The notes below the pieces were generated by a model that did not search any database, had not been told where the DNA came from, and saw only the letters and a program-made list of their open reading frames with translations. This document shows, one piece after another, positions 18,556-29,216 of a stretch of DNA of 64,000 nucleotides (position 1 is its first letter; each line of letters starts with the position of its first letter). A program made the translations under genes and the position numbers. This stretch comes from Woeseia oceani (GTDB lineage Bacteria; Pseudomonadota; Gammaproteobacteria; Steroidobacterales; Woeseiaceae): contig NZ_CP016268.1 in assembly GCF_001677435.1 (NCBI RefSeq), forward strand, positions 3,151,001 to 3,215,000. The letters are read 5' to 3'.

Positions 18556-19992
18556 TCATAGCGACGACGTAACCCGAATAATCTTCATTGAGTTCGTGCT
18601 TCCCGAAACGCCGCTCAGGTCACCTTTGGTGAACAATACCAGGTCGTTTTCGACAACCAACTTGTTCGACAATAAGGTTGCGAATATATCGCGGTACAGC
18701 TCGAGAATTTCCGTGTGTTCTATATTGAATTCGACCGGATACACGCCACGGTACATGGTTACCCGCCGGCGCGTAGCGATATGCGGCGTGAATGCATAAA
18801 TAGGAATGTCCGATCGAATACGCGACATCCACAGCGTGGTTGACCCGGATTCTGTCAATGCGATGATCGCTTTGACGGCCATGTGATTTGCCGTGTACAT
18901 GACGGCCATCGCGATAGCCTCGTCAACAGCCTGAAACTGGTCATCAAGACGATGCGACGTACGGCCCCGCGCCAGGGTATGTTTCTCGGCACCAATGCAA
19001 ACGCTGGCCATGGCCTTGATCGCTTCCACCGGGTAATCCCCTACGGCGGTCTCGGCAGACAGCATTACCGCATCACTGCCATCCATAACAGCGTTGGCAA
19101 CGTCCGACACTTCCGCACGGGTAGGAATCGGACTATTGATCATCGACTCCATCATCTGCGTTGCTGTGATGACCACTTTGTTCATGTGTCGTGTGCGCCG
19201 GATGATCCGCTTTTGCATTCCAGGCAATTCGGCGTAACCCATTTCGACGCCGAGATCTCCACGGGCAACCATAATGACGTCCGCCGCGTCGATAATGGAT
19301 TCAATGCGTTCAACCGCTTCCGCGCGTTCAATTTTGGCAACGATCATGCCGTGGCCGCCGGCGTCCCGGAATAAGCGGCGTGCCTCGCGAACATCGGCCG
19401 CACTGCGCACGAACGACACTGCCAGAAAGTCCATCTCCAGCTCAGCGGCTGTTCGAATGTTGGCCCGGTCTTCGCTGGTGAGTGCCGCTGCCGACAAACC
19501 ACCGCCCTGTCGGTTGATACCTTTGTGGTCAGACAACTCGCCGCCGAATTCCACTATGGTGCGAATCCGCGTACCGTCGACCCGAACGACTTTGAGCGTA
19601 ATCTGCCCATCATTCAGCAGCAAGGTATCGCCCTCGGAGATGTCTACGTGCAGGTCGTCGTAAGCCACACTGACACCGTGTTCGTCGCCGTCATCGCCGC
19701 CCAGCGTTGAATCGAGAAAGAATTCGGCACCTGGCTTCAGCATCACGGCGCCTTCACGGAAACGTCGGATACGAATCTTCGGACCTTGCAAATCGCCCAT
19801 GACGCCGATTTCCCGGCCACAGGCACGTGCCGCTTCTCTTAATGCTTCGGTACGCCGCCGGTGTTCAGCCGCAACTCCGTGGGAGAAGTTGATGCGCACT
19901 ACATCGACACCCGCTTTGATCATTGCGATCAAAACAGCCGGATCATCGGTAGCCGGCCCGAGGGTCGCTACAATTTTGGTTCGTTTCAGCAT
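18556..19992 (-). CDS. pyk: Pyruvate kinase
   Basis: Catalyses phosphoenolpyruvate plus ADP to pyruvate plus ATP (478 aa from ATG 19992, MLKRTKIVATLGPATDD). Conserved parts include VVRINFSHG, GDLQGPKIRIRRF, the KIERAEAVE loop with the catalytic Lys, VMVARGDLGVEMGYAELPGMQKRII and TATQMMESMINSPIPTRAEVSDVANAV. The C-terminal allosteric domain is present. Upstream in-frame codons to 20070 do not resemble the family. It lies last in a tkt-gap-pgk-pyk array on the minus strand, 343 bp after pgk. Confidence 0.97.
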   Translation of the reverse strand: MLKRTKIVATLGPATDDPAVLIAMIKAGVDVVRINFSHGVAAEHRRRTEALREAARACGREIGVMGDLQGPKIRIRRFREGAVMLKPGAEFFLDSTLGGDDGDEHGVSVAYDDLHVDISEGDTLLLNDGQITLKVVRVDGTRIRTIVEFGGELSDHKGINRQGGGLSAAALTSEDRANIRTAAELEMDFLAVSFVRSAADVREARRLFRDAGGHGMIVAKIERAEAVERIESIIDAADVIMVARGDLGVEMGYAELPGMQKRIIRRTRHMNKVVITATQMMESMINSPIPTRAEVSDVANAVMDGSDAVMLSAETAVGDYPVEAIKAMASVCIGAEKHTLARGRTSHRLDDQFQAVDEAIAMAVMYTANHMAVKAIIALTESGSTTLWMSRIRSDIPIYAFTPHIATRRRVTMYRGVYPVEFNIEHTEILELYRDIFATLLSNKLVVENDLVLFTKGDLSGVSGSTNSMKIIRVTSSL

Positions 19993-20335
19993 GGCGGCGA
20001 TTATTGCATACGAACAATGACTTCGTATTGCTACATCTGCAGATTTTTGCAGGGCCCGGCCAGGCGGCAAACACTACGACGGTTGTCTCTCCGCACCGAA
20101 TTTGTGCGCTGCCACATCGGGAGCGTGCCGGCCGTCATTCGCCTGCAAGGGTGCGGGTCTTACCGTCGTGAGAGTTAGCAACGCGGTCCGCAACGGCGTG
20201 GGCCGCCGAATCGGGCAGTTAAAGCGCGGCTTGCGAACCTTGCTTGAATGACGGCCAGCGCGGGTCGTACAACGGGCCGGAGCGAATTCGGTGCCAGGCG
20301 CAGTAGCCGTGCTGCTGGCCGTCGCCCGCTATAGT
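19993..20335 (-). other. 343-bp spacer between pgk and pyk with an in-frame 38-codon open stretch
   Basis: This is the only long gap in the tkt-gap-pgk-pyk array. Directly after the pgk amber stop the same frame stays open for 38 codons (20219-20335), ending in TAA. It is rich in G/C third bases and has a protein-like composition (HGYCAWHRIRSGP, LYDPRWPSFKQGSQ). It has no ATG or GTG of its own. The remaining 226 bp (19993-20218) hold no obvious gene, terminator or strong promoter. Confidence 0.45.
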
Positions 20336-21505
20336 CTAATCCGCGGCCCGCTTTTCGAGAATGTCCACCGCCGGCAGCACCTTGCCTTCGACGAACTCCA
20401 GAAAGGCGCCGCCGCCTGTCGATATGTATGAAATGTTGTCCGCGACACCGTACTTGTCGATGGCCGCCAGCGTGTCACCGCCGCCGGCAACCGAGAACGC
20501 GTCACTGGCCGCACAGGCCTCTGCAATCGCCCGCGTGCCGTCGCCGAACTGGTCGAACTCGAACACGCCGACCGGGCCATTCCAGATGATTGTGCCGGCG
20601 TTCGCCAGCAAATCTGCGAACTGCCGGGCGGTACGCGGCCCTATGTCCAGAATCAGGTCATCGTCTGCAACATCAGCCAAGGCCTTCACCGTCGCCGTGG
20701 CGGTACTCGCAAACTCCTTTGCGACCACAACATCGACAGGCAATGGCACGACCGCACGGCCGTCACCGGACGCGATCAGGGACTTTGCCGTATCCAGCAT
20801 GTCTGCCTCGTGTAACGACTTGCCGACCGGGTGGCCTTCTGCGGCGATGAAGGTATTGGCAATCCCGCCACCCACGATCAACTGGTCAACGATGCCGGCC
20901 AGCGCGTCCAGCACGGTCAACTTGGTAGACACTTTGGAACCGCCAACAATGGCGACAAACGGTCGGGCCGGGTTATCAAGTGCCTTGCCGAGCGCCGCCA
21001 GTTCCGCTGCCAGTAGCGGGCCGGCGCAGGCGATCGGCGCGAACTTCGCGACACCATAGGTGCTGGCCTGTGCGCGGTGCGCAGTACCGAATGCGTCCAT
21101 GACAAACACATCGCATAAATTCGCCAGCCGCTGCGACAGCTCATCGCTGCAGGCTTTCTCACCCACCACGAACCGAATGTTCTCGAGCAACACGACCGAT
21201 CCGGGAGCGACGTTCACGCCCGCACTCCAATCAGCGATCAATGGCACGTCAGTACCGAGCGCAGCACTCAGCCAATCGGCAACAGGCGCCAGCGAAAGCT
21301 TCGCGTCCGGCTTGCCTTCTTCCGGACGCCCCAGGTGCGACACCAGGATGACCGCGGCCCCGGCCTGCAAAGCAGCCTTAACCGTCGGCAGCGCCGCCTC
21401 CAGCCTGGCCGCACTCGTCACCTTGCCTGCAGCGAGAGGGACGTTCAGGTCTTCACGAATCAATACGCGTTTGCCGGCAAGATCCAGCTCGGTCATTTTT
21501 AACAT
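20336..21505 (-). CDS. pgk: Phosphoglycerate kinase
   Basis: Interconverts 1,3-bisphosphoglycerate plus ADP and 3-phosphoglycerate plus ATP (389 aa). It starts [23 protein letters not shown], then [16 protein letters not shown], the substrate loop [26 protein letters not shown], and the nucleotide-binding [19 protein letters not shown] and [13 protein letters not shown] blocks. Two ATGs, at 21505 and 21496, fit; I chose the first. Length and all active-site blocks are normal. It follows gap by 57 bases. The stop is TAG, with an open in-frame stretch beyond it. Confidence 0.97.
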   Translation of the reverse strand: MLKMTELDLAGKRVLIREDLNVPLAAGKVTSAARLEAALPTVKAALQAGAAVILVSHLGRPEEGKPDAKLSLAPVADWLSAALGTDVPLIADWSAGVNVAPGSVVLLENIRFVVGEKACSDELSQRLANLCDVFVMDAFGTAHRAQASTYGVAKFAPIACAGPLLAAELAALGKALDNPARPFVAIVGGSKVSTKLTVLDALAGIVDQLIVGGGIANTFIAAEGHPVGKSLHEADMLDTAKSLIASGDGRAVVPLPVDVVVAKEFASTATATVKALADVADDDLILDIGPRTARQFADLLANAGTIIWNGPVGVFEFDQFGDGTRAIAEACAASDAFSVAGGGDTLAAIDKYGVADNISYISTGGGAFLEFVEGKVLPAVDILEKRAAD

Positions 21506-21562
21506 TGGTAACTGCCCGGTGTGGCGAAACGCCCGCCGCAAGCAGCGGGCGTTGCCAGAGAC

Positions 21563-22576
21563 TTATTTGGCGTTGGCCAGCGCCAGCGTGGTATCGAGCA
21601 TGCGGTTCGAGAAACCCCATTCATTGTCGTACCAGGCCAGCACCTTGACGAAATTGCCGCCCATCACCTTGGTATGCCCGGCGTCATAGGTTGACGAGGC
21701 GGGATCGTGATTGAAGTCGATCGACACCAGCGGTTCGTCCGTGTAGGCCAAAACGCCCTTCAGCTCGCCTTCGCTCGCTTCTTTCATGATGCTGTGAATT
21801 TCCTCGGCCGTAGTATCGCGATTGGCAACGAAGGTGAGATCCACCGCCGACACATTGATAGTTGGTACGCGCATGGAGAAACCGTCCAGTCGCCCATCGA
21901 GTTCCGGCAGGACCATGCCGACGGCCACTGCCGCACCGGTCTTCGTCGGGATCTGCGACATCGTCGCGGAGCGCGCCCGACGCAAGTCCGAATGGTAGAC
22001 GTCCGTCAGTACCTGGTCATTCGTGTACGCGTGAATGGTGGTCATCAAGCCATGTTTCACGCCGATTTTTTCGTGCAGCGGCTTGACCAGCGGTGCCAGG
22101 CAGTTGGTCGTGCACGACGCATTGGAAATAACCGTGTGCGATGCCTTCAGCGTATGGTGATTCACGCCGTAAACGACGGTTGCATCAACTTCGGTTCCGG
22201 CCGGCGCCGAAACAATGACTTTCTTGGCACCGCCCTTCAAATGTGCCGACGCCTTTTCCTTTGACGCAAAAAAGCCCGTGGACTCCAGTACGATATCCAC
22301 ACCAAGTTCGCCCCAGGGCAATTTAGCCGGATCGCGTTCTGCCAGCACCCGGATCCGGTCGCCATTGACGATCATGTAGTCGCCATCGACCTCAACAGTG
22401 CCGGGGAAACGCCCATGCGCCGTGTCGCGACGCGTCAGATGCGCGTTGGTCTTTGCATCACCAAGATCGTTTACGGCAACAATCTCGATTTCCTTGCGCA
22501 ATTCGCCCTCGTACAGCGCACGCAGGATGTTGCGGCCGATACGGCCATAGCCGTTAATTCCGATCTTGATGGTCAT
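21563..22576 (-). CDS. gap: Glyceraldehyde-3-phosphate dehydrogenase, type I
   Basis: NAD-type GAPDH (337 aa) linking glyceraldehyde 3-phosphate to 1,3-bisphosphoglycerate. The Rossmann start [17 protein letters not shown] at 36-40, catalytic [12 protein letters not shown] with Cys155, and [23 protein letters not shown] are all intact. The start at 22576 has a GGGAG site six bases before the ATG. The position between tkt and pgk is the arrangement often found where these enzymes also serve the Calvin or pentose phosphate cycle. Cofactor preference cannot be fixed from motifs alone. Confidence 0.97.
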   Translation of the reverse strand: MTIKIGINGYGRIGRNILRALYEGELRKEIEIVAVNDLGDAKTNAHLTRRDTAHGRFPGTVEVDGDYMIVNGDRIRVLAERDPAKLPWGELGVDIVLESTGFFASKEKASAHLKGGAKKVIVSAPAGTEVDATVVYGVNHHTLKASHTVISNASCTTNCLAPLVKPLHEKIGVKHGLMTTIHAYTNDQVLTDVYHSDLRRARSATMSQIPTKTGAAVAVGMVLPELDGRLDGFSMRVPTINVSAVDLTFVANRDTTAEEIHSIMKEASEGELKGVLAYTDEPLVSIDFNHDPASSTYDAGHTKVMGGNFVKVLAWYDNEWGFSNRMLDTTLALANAK

Positions 22577-22636
22577 TGAAGTCTCCCTGTCTGTATCAAT
22601 TGCCCGGCCCGCCACGCGGACCCGGTTGTGTCAGTG

Positions 22637-24667
22637 TCAGTCCAGCAATTCCCGGGTAACCGAGACGACGTTGTCGACGCTGAATCCGTAATGCTCAAAC
22701 AATTTTTCGGCCGGTGCCGATTGGCCAAACGTATCCATACCGACTACGCGGCCCGAGGTACCAACGAATCGCCACCAACCCTCGGTAACGCCAGCTTCGA
22801 TCGCGACGCGGGCGGAAACAGCAGCCGGCAAAACGCTTTCACGGTAATCCGCTGTTTGCTGGTCAAACAACTCCACGCACGGCATCGAAACCACCCGGAC
22901 CTTCACGCCACTGTCGCTGAGTACAGCGGCGGATTCCACCGCGAGCGCCACTTCCGAACCGGTTGCGATCAAAATGAGCTCCGGCGTGCCATCCGAGTCG
23001 CGCAGAACATAGCCGCCACGAGCGATGTTGTCGCGTTGCGCAACACTGCGCGCTTGATGCGGCAAACCCTGTCGTGTCAGGACCAGGCTCACAGGGCCGT
23101 TGCGGCGTTCTATTGCATCTCGCCATGCAACGGCGGTCTCGACCGTGTCACACGGCCGCCACACGCGCATATTCGGCATGATCCGCAGACTGGCGACGTG
23201 CTCAACTGGCTGGTGCGTCGGGCCGTCTTCGCCCAGACCAATGGAATCGTGCGTGTAGACGAAAATATTCTGCAGCTCCATCAATGCCGCCATCCGCAGG
23301 GCGTTGCGCGCGTAGTCGGAGAACGTCAGGAAGGTGCCCGAATAGGGGATAAAACTACCGTGCAACGCCATGCCATTGCATATCGCAGACATGCCGAATT
23401 CACGTACGCCGAAATACAGGTAGTTACCAGACGCGTCGTCGCCGCTCACCGGTCTCGAACCGTCGTGCTTGGTCAGGTTGGAGCCTGTCAGGTCGGCAGA
23501 GCCGCCGATCAGTTCCGGCAACGCGGGAGCGAACGCGTTCAGCGCCAGCAAAGACGCCTGGCGTGTCGCCATTTTGGCCCCTGCGGTGTCGATCTCAGCG
23601 ATCTTGCCAGCGGCGAATTCATTCCACGATTCCGGCAATGCACCGTGTTTACGGCGCAAGAACTCTGCCGCCAGCTCCGGAAACTCCAGTTCGTAGCGCG
23701 CAAACAGGTCATTCCAGGCCTGTTCGCTCGCCGCGCCTTTGTCCCGTCCATCCCACGCGTTGGCAATTTCTTGCGGGATTTCGAACGGCGGGTATTGCCA
23801 GCCCAGCGCTTCACGGGTCGCCGCGATTTCGTCGGCACCGAGCGGCGCGCCGTGCGTGCTGGCTGTGCCCTGCTTGTTCGGTGAACCAAAGCCGATAACA
23901 GTCTTGCAGCAGATGATTGTGGGCCGCTCTTCGTCAGCCACGGCTTCGGCGATGGCCGCGTTGAGCGCGTCGCTGTCGTGACCATCGACATTGTCGATGA
24001 CTTGCCAGCCATATGCGCGAAAACGCGCAGCCGTATCGTCCGAGAACCAGGCCGCCACCTCGCCATCAATGGAAATGCCGTTGTCGTCATACAGGCAAAT
24101 AAGCTTGCCAAGCTTCAATGTTCCGGCGAGTGAACAGACTTCGTGGGAAATACCTTCCATCAGGCAACCGTCGCCGGTGAATACCCATGTCTTGTGATCG
24201 ACGATCTCGAATCCCGGTCGATTGAACTCGGCGGCCAGCATTTTCTCGGCCAGCGCCATGCCAACCGCATTACTGATGCCCTGCCCCAGCGGCCCCGTCG
24301 TGGTTTCGATGCCGAGCTCTGCTTCGCGCTCCGGATGACCGGCTGTTCGGTAGCCGAACTGCCGGAAATTGCGGATTTCATCCATGCTCAACGGGTAGCC
24401 CGTCAGGTGCAGAAGGCTGTACAGCAACATCGACCCGTGCCCGTTTGACAGGACAAAACGGTCGCGATCGACCCATTCCGGGTTTGCGGGGTTGTGCCGC
24501 AGATAGTCATTCCAAAGGACCTCCGCGATGTCCGCCATGCCCATAGGGGCACCGGGATGGCCGGAATTGGCCGCTTGCACGGCGTCCATACTGAGGGCGC
24601 GAATAGCGTTTGCGAGGTCACGTCGCGCTGGGCGCGCAACGTTCCGAGGGCTGGTTTCTAGTGGCAT
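22637..24667 (-). CDS. tkt: Transketolase
   Basis: Thiamine diphosphate enzyme (676 aa) moving two-carbon units in the pentose phosphate or Calvin cycle. Key parts are [28 protein letters not shown] at the N-terminus, the ThDP motif starting [33 protein letters not shown], and the pyrimidine-domain block [20 protein letters not shown] with the catalytic Glu region. The C-terminal domain is complete. It is the first gene of the tkt-gap-pgk-pyk array and is divergent from metK. Confidence 0.97.
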   Translation of the reverse strand: MPLETSPRNVARPARRDLANAIRALSMDAVQAANSGHPGAPMGMADIAEVLWNDYLRHNPANPEWVDRDRFVLSNGHGSMLLYSLLHLTGYPLSMDEIRNFRQFGYRTAGHPEREAELGIETTTGPLGQGISNAVGMALAEKMLAAEFNRPGFEIVDHKTWVFTGDGCLMEGISHEVCSLAGTLKLGKLICLYDDNGISIDGEVAAWFSDDTAARFRAYGWQVIDNVDGHDSDALNAAIAEAVADEERPTIICCKTVIGFGSPNKQGTASTHGAPLGADEIAATREALGWQYPPFEIPQEIANAWDGRDKGAASEQAWNDLFARYELEFPELAAEFLRRKHGALPESWNEFAAGKIAEIDTAGAKMATRQASLLALNAFAPALPELIGGSADLTGSNLTKHDGSRPVSGDDASGNYLYFGVREFGMSAICNGMALHGSFIPYSGTFLTFSDYARNALRMAALMELQNIFVYTHDSIGLGEDGPTHQPVEHVASLRIMPNMRVWRPCDTVETAVAWRDAIERRNGPVSLVLTRQGLPHQARSVAQRDNIARGGYVLRDSDGTPELILIATGSEVALAVESAAVLSDSGVKVRVVSMPCVELFDQQTADYRESVLPAAVSARVAIEAGVTEGWWRFVGTSGRVVGMDTFGQSAPAEKLFEHYGFSVDNVVSVTRELLD

Positions 24668-24852
24668 TGGACTCTGAGTTTGGCCGACGATCCGGCGTTA
24701 TGGTTAATTCTGCGACTGGCGCGGCAAAACGGGCTGGCGCATTTTCCCTGTTTAACTCATGGGTCGCAAGCGAGCATCGCCTGCATCGTGCTGCCTGGCA
24801 ACGGATACAGTGAGTTACAAATCGTTCGTGGTACCTCTGGAACCAGCTGGGG

Positions 24853-24858
24853 TACAAT
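24853..24858 (+). promoter_or_regulatory. Possible -10 element for metK
   Basis: TACAAT at 24853-24858 lies 33 bases before the metK ATG and differs from the TATAAT consensus at one position. No good -35 hexamer is found 16-18 bases upstream, so the promoter is tentative. The 224-bp tkt-metK divergent gap holds no recognisable SAM or SAH riboswitch. Confidence 0.35.
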
Positions 24859-24891
24859 CGCGCCCGGTTTTTTCAAGATAATGTGAGTTCA

Positions 24892-26052
24892 ATGACCCAA
24901 TCCTTCCTGTTTACCTCAGAATCGGTGTCCGAGGGGCATCCGGACAAGATTTCCGACCAAATCTCCGACGCGGTGCTCGATGCCATACTGGAGCAGGACA
25001 AGTCGGCGCGTGTCGCCTGTGAAACGCTGGTCAAGACCGGCATGGTCATGGTCGCTGGCGAAGTTACCACCACTGCCTGGGTGGATATTGAAGAACTCGT
25101 GCGCAAAACCGTGATCGGTATAGGTTATACCGACTCGAGCATGGGCTTCGACGGCGCGTCATGTGCCGTGATCAATGCGCTGGGCAAGCAATCACCCGAC
25201 ATCGCACAGGGCGTTGACCGTGGCGATCCGGAGTCTCAGGGCGCCGGCGACCAGGGCCTCATGTTCGGTTACGCCACCAACGAAACCGACGTGCTGATGC
25301 CGGCTCCGGTCACTTTCGCGCACCGACTGGTACGTCGTCAGGCCGAAGTTCGCAAGAACGGCACCTTGCCGTGGCTGCGTCCCGACGCCAAGAGCCAGGT
25401 CACGTTCCGCTACGAGAACAACAAGCCAGTATCGATTGATGCCGTGGTTCTGTCATCGCAACACCATGCCGATATCAGCATGAAAGATTTGCGCGACGGC
25501 ATCATGGAAGAAATCATCAAACCGGTCATTCCTGCCGAATGGCTGAGCAACGATACGAAGTATCACATCAACCCGACCGGTCGCTTCGAAATTGGCGGGC
25601 CGATGGGTGACTGTGGACTCACCGGCCGCAAGATCATTGTGGACACCTACGGCGGCTCAGCCCGGCACGGTGGTGGCGCGTTCTCGGGTAAAGACCCATC
25701 GAAAGTCGACCGTTCGGCCGCGTACGCGTGCCGTTACGTGGCCAAGAATATCGTCGCCGCAGGCCTCGCCGAGCGCTGTGAGATTCAGGTTTCCTACGCC
25801 ATTGGTGTGGCCGAACCCACCTCAATCAGCGTACACACATTCGGTACAGGCAAAGTCAGTGAAGACAAACTGACCGCCCTGGTGCGAGAGCACTTTGACC
25901 TGCGTCCCTACGGCATTCTGAAAATGCTCGACCTGATCAAGCCCATCTACCAGCCGACGGCCGCTTACGGTCACTTTGGCCGGGAAGATCTGGACCTTAG
26001 CTGGGAGCGCACGGACCGCGCCGACGCACTGCGCGGCGCTGCAGCAGCCTGA
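24892..26052 (+). CDS. metK: S-adenosylmethionine synthetase
   Basis: Makes S-adenosylmethionine from methionine and ATP (386 aa). The sequence opens with [26 protein letters not shown] and contains [12 protein letters not shown] (ATP-binding), the P-loop-like [23 protein letters not shown], and [16 protein letters not shown]. Length and motif order are canonical. ATG 24892 is preferred to an in-frame GTG nine bases upstream. With ahcY 56 bases downstream it forms the core of the activated methyl cycle. Confidence 0.98.
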   Translation: MTQSFLFTSESVSEGHPDKISDQISDAVLDAILEQDKSARVACETLVKTGMVMVAGEVTTTAWVDIEELVRKTVIGIGYTDSSMGFDGASCAVINALGKQSPDIAQGVDRGDPESQGAGDQGLMFGYATNETDVLMPAPVTFAHRLVRRQAEVRKNGTLPWLRPDAKSQVTFRYENNKPVSIDAVVLSSQHHADISMKDLRDGIMEEIIKPVIPAEWLSNDTKYHINPTGRFEIGGPMGDCGLTGRKIIVDTYGGSARHGGGAFSGKDPSKVDRSAAYACRYVAKNIVAAGLAERCEIQVSYAIGVAEPTSISVHTFGTGKVSEDKLTALVREHFDLRPYGILKMLDLIKPIYQPTAAYGHFGREDLDLSWERTDRADALRGAAAA

Positions 26053-26108
26053 AGCTGACTGCACTTACCCCTTTGTACAAAATTGCACGAATTAACTAGG
26101 AGAGTTTC

Positions 26109-27422
26109 ATGAGCAGCGAAGCTGTTGCCATCCAGAATCAGGACTACAAAGTCGCTGACATCTCGGGCGCTGCCTGGGGCCGCAAGGAAATCGCCATTGC
26201 GGAAACTGAAATGCCGGGCTTGATGGCATTGCGCGAAGAGTTTGGCGCGCAACAACCGTTGAAAGGCGCACGTATTGCTGGTTGTCTGCACATGACAATC
26301 CAGACAGCCGTTCTGATCGAAACACTGACAGCGCTCGGCGCCGAAGTACGCTGGTCATCCTGCAACATATTCTCAACTCAGGACCATGCGGCCGCAGCGA
26401 TCGCTGCCAGCGGCGTCCCCGTGTTCGCCTGGAAAGGAGAAACGGAAGACGAGTACTGGTGGTGCGTCGAACAGACCATCAACGGACCGGACGGCTGGCA
26501 GCCGAACATGTTGCTGGACGATGGCGGTGACCTGACCCAGCTCATGCACGACAAGTACCCGGAAATCATGAAGGGTGTGCGTGGCTTGTCAGAAGAAACC
26601 ACGACCGGCGTCAAGCGCCTTTATGACATGCAGAAAGACGGCAGCCTTGCGTGCCCGTCGTTCAACGTCAATGACTCTGTGACGAAGTCCAAGTTCGACA
26701 ATCTCTACGGCTGTCGCGAGTCACTGGTCGATGGCATCAAGCGTGCAACCGACGTGATGATCGCCGGCAAAGTCGCACTCGTATGCGGCTATGGAGACGT
26801 CGGCAAAGGTTCAGCACAGTCGCTGCGCGGACTGGGCGCGACAGTCTGGATTACGGAAATCGATCCGATCTGTGCCTTGCAGGCCGCCATGGAAGGTTAC
26901 CGGGTCGTCAAGCTTGACGACGTCGTTGATCAGGTCGACATCGTCGTCACTGCAACCGGCAACTACCACATCCTCACCGGCCCGCAAATGGAGCGCATGA
27001 AAGACCAGGCGATCATCTGCAACATCGGCCATTTCGACAACGAGATAGACGTTGCCTACCTGAAGAAATTCGACTGGGAAAACATCAAGCCGCAGGTTGA
27101 TCACATCATCTTCCCGAATGGCAAGCGCATCATCCTGCTCGCCGAAGGCCGGCTCGTGAATCTCGGTTGCGGTACCGGGCACCCGAGTTTCGTCATGTCG
27201 AACTCGTTCACCAACCAGGTACTGGCACAGATGGAATTGTGGGCAAATGCCGACGATTACAAAAATGAAGTGTACGTACTGCCGAAGCACCTGGATGAAA
27301 AAGTTGCGCGGCTGCACCTGGCTCGTATCGGCGCAAACCTGACCGAGCTGACTGACGAGCAAGCCAAATACATTGGCGTAAATCAGGACGGCCCGTTCAA
27401 GCCGGAGCACTACCGCTACTAA
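26109..27422 (+). CDS. ahcY: Adenosylhomocysteinase
   Basis: Hydrolyses S-adenosylhomocysteine to adenosine and homocysteine using tightly bound NAD (437 aa). Conserved parts are [33 protein letters not shown], catalytic [22 protein letters not shown], the NAD fold [18 protein letters not shown], and the C-terminal [23 protein letters not shown] with KPEHYRY at the end. An AGGAGAG site precedes the ATG. The 56-base metK-ahcY gap is too short for an SAH riboswitch, so control is probably from the metK promoter. Confidence 0.98.
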   Translation: MSSEAVAIQNQDYKVADISGAAWGRKEIAIAETEMPGLMALREEFGAQQPLKGARIAGCLHMTIQTAVLIETLTALGAEVRWSSCNIFSTQDHAAAAIAASGVPVFAWKGETEDEYWWCVEQTINGPDGWQPNMLLDDGGDLTQLMHDKYPEIMKGVRGLSEETTTGVKRLYDMQKDGSLACPSFNVNDSVTKSKFDNLYGCRESLVDGIKRATDVMIAGKVALVCGYGDVGKGSAQSLRGLGATVWITEIDPICALQAAMEGYRVVKLDDVVDQVDIVVTATGNYHILTGPQMERMKDQAIICNIGHFDNEIDVAYLKKFDWENIKPQVDHIIFPNGKRIILLAEGRLVNLGCGTGHPSFVMSNSFTNQVLAQMELWANADDYKNEVYVLPKHLDEKVARLHLARIGANLTELTDEQAKYIGVNQDGPFKPEHYRY

Positions 27423-27435
27423 GCGCGCCAAGCAG

Positions 27436-27470
27436 CAGGCCAGTTCTCTTTCGGGAACTGGCCTGCCTTT
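27436..27470 (+). terminator. Stem-loop after ahcY, probable terminator
   Basis: Arms 27436-27446 and 27455-27465 pair over 11 bases, extended by two weaker pairs around a tttc loop. It starts 14 bases after the ahcY stop and is followed by cctttcc rather than a full T-run, so it is a moderate intrinsic terminator at best. It would separate the methyl-cycle genes from the cpdA-gumN pair. Confidence 0.55.
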
Positions 27471-27579
27471 CCAGTGCAGGCTATCATGCTGACGTCCGCG
27501 CCTTCCGCGCTCAGCGAGACCTGCCGTTAATCAATCATCCAGACATGCCGTCAGGGTCCTGCAAATCACAGACCCGCAC

Positions 27580-28296
27580 TTGTTCGCTGATCCGGCGGCA
27601 AGTTTGCGTGGCTCTGTCACCCACGACACACTCGCCGCCGTCCTGAATCACGTACGCACGTCCGGCTGGTCCGCGGACATGATTGCGATGACCGGCGACC
27701 TCATACAGGACGACAGCCGGGACGCCTACGTTCGTTTTCGTGAACATTTCTCTTCCCTCGGCTTGCCGGTACATTGCGTGCCTGGCAACCACGACGTACG
27801 CGACTTCATGCAGGAAGCGCTTACCGCAGAGCCCTTTCACTACTGCGGCAGCTTTCAGCACGATCAGTGGCTGGTCGCCGGCATAGACTCCTGCAAGACA
27901 AAGAGCGCCGGCGGGCATGTTGCGCCGCAGGAAATCGACAGGCTCGGCACCCTCGTTGCCGAGTCCACGGCGGAACATGTACTCGTCTGCCTGCATCATC
28001 CTCCCTTGCCGGTTGGCAGCAAGTGGCTGGACGGCGTCGGCCTCGACAATAGCGATGAACTCCTGACGGCACTCTCGGCCATGGGCAAAGTGCGCGGCTG
28101 CCTGTTCGGACATGTACACCAGGCATTTGAAACCGATCACAATGGACTGCGCATCATTGGGACACCGTCCACCTGCCGGCAATTTCTTCCCGGCAGCGAC
28201 GACTTCGCGCTGGACGACCGACCACCGGCCTACCGCCGTGTTGAACTACAGGCCGACGGAACCATCGAATCCGAATTGATCTGGGTAGATGCATGA
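27580..28296 (+). CDS. cpdA: CpdA-like metallophosphoesterase (cAMP phosphodiesterase family), start defective or frameshifted
   Basis: Class III cyclic-nucleotide phosphodiesterase type of calcineurin-like metallophosphatase. Seen motifs are TGDLIQD (metal-bridging Asp), PGNHDVRDF, LHHPPLPVG and the C-terminal FGHVHQ. The first metal motif DxH is encoded just upstream in the same frame (QITDPHLF at 27562-27585), but no ATG, GTG or TTG lies ahead of it in frame. The first standard start is TTG 27580, inside that motif. An ATG at 27545 is in another frame; a one-base change near 27551-27553 would join it to give a normal N-terminus (MPS then RVLQITDPHLF). So either the sequence has an indel or initiation is non-standard. 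The stop overlaps the next ATG. Confidence 0.8.
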   Translation: MFADPAASLRGSVTHDTLAAVLNHVRTSGWSADMIAMTGDLIQDDSRDAYVRFREHFSSLGLPVHCVPGNHDVRDFMQEALTAEPFHYCGSFQHDQWLVAGIDSCKTKSAGGHVAPQEIDRLGTLVAESTAEHVLVCLHHPPLPVGSKWLDGVGLDNSDELLTALSAMGKVRGCLFGHVHQAFETDHNGLRIIGTPSTCRQFLPGSDDFALDDRPPAYRRVELQADGTIESELIWVDA

Positions 28297-29204
28297 TATT
28301 ACTGCAGCGCAGAACGCCGTTAGCGAAGTTGCTGGTGCTCGTATTCGGTCTCTTGATAATCGCACCGGCCTTTGGCGACGACAGCAAACTGCCCATGTGG
28401 CGTATCGACGGCGACAGCAATCGCGTGTACCTGCTCGGCTCCGTGCATTTGTTGCGACCATCGGACTACCCGCTGCCTGCCGGAATTTACGAAGCATACG
28501 CGGATGCCGAGACGCTGGTCATGGAACTCGACATGGACGATCTGGATACAGCCGCTGCGCAATCGCTGGCGAGTGAACTGGGTCTTGCCGCGGCGGGCAG
28601 CAGCCTGGCGGTCCTGCTTGGCGCTGAGAGTTACGCGCGGGCATCGACACTGGCAGCCAAAGCCTCCATACCCCTGGAGCTGCTTGCGCAAACAGAGCCG
28701 TGGCTGGCCGCAATCACCATCGAACAATTGATGCTGACACGCATTGGCTTTGATCCCGCGTTCGGCGTCGAGAATCACCTGATGGAACGGGCCATTGCGG
28801 ACCAGAAGGAAATTTTGGGTCTGGAGACAATGCGGCAGCAACTGGAATTGCTGGACGGCTTGCCGGTTGCTGTGCAGCGCGCGCTGCTCTTGCAAACGCT
28901 TGAAGAAGGACTCGAGATTCAGGCACAAATGGATATGCTGATCGCGGCCTGGCGCAACGGTGATATCGCAACACTTGAAGCGAATATTCTGCAAGACATG
29001 CAGGCACAACCGGTCCTGTACGAGGAACTGGTTGTCGCCCGCAATAAGAACTGGGTCAAGCAGATTGAATTATTGCTTGAGGACAGTGACGACTACCTGA
29101 TCATCGTCGGCGCACTGCACCTGGTGGGACAGGACGGCGTACCAGAATTACTGCGGCAGCGCGGACACGCGGCCAAACAGCTCGCGCAGTCCGATCTGCA
29201 GTAA
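28293..29204 (+). CDS. TraB/GumN family protein, exported
   Basis: Predicted TraB/GumN (TIKI-like) protein, 303 aa. Residues 1-28 form a signal peptide (LLVLVFGLLIIAPAFG), so it should act in the periplasm or be membrane-associated. The first motif GSVHLLRPSDYPLP and the last one GALHLVGQDGVPELLRQRGH hold the paired His residues that define the family; eukaryotic TIKI relatives are metalloproteases, while bacterial function is poorly known. FGVENHLMERAIADQKEILGLETMRQQLELL is also conserved. It overlaps the cpdA stop (ATGA), implying coupled translation. Confidence 0.88.
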   Translation: MILLQRRTPLAKLLVLVFGLLIIAPAFGDDSKLPMWRIDGDSNRVYLLGSVHLLRPSDYPLPAGIYEAYADAETLVMELDMDDLDTAAAQSLASELGLAAAGSSLAVLLGAESYARASTLAAKASIPLELLAQTEPWLAAITIEQLMLTRIGFDPAFGVENHLMERAIADQKEILGLETMRQQLELLDGLPVAVQRALLLQTLEEGLEIQAQMDMLIAAWRNGDIATLEANILQDMQAQPVLYEELVVARNKNWVKQIELLLEDSDDYLIIVGALHLVGQDGVPELLRQRGHAAKQLAQSDLQ

Positions 29205-29216
29205 TCGCAGCTACCG

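Noticed and set aside
22628-23884. 418-codon open frame opposite transketolase
   Set aside because: Antisense shadow; the transketolase reading has all ThDP motifs.
24668-24891. Possible SAM or SAH riboswitch before metK
   Set aside because: The divergent tkt-metK gap has no match to the conserved cores of SAM-I, SAM-II or SAH riboswitches that I know, and the metK-ahcY gap of 56 bases is too short.
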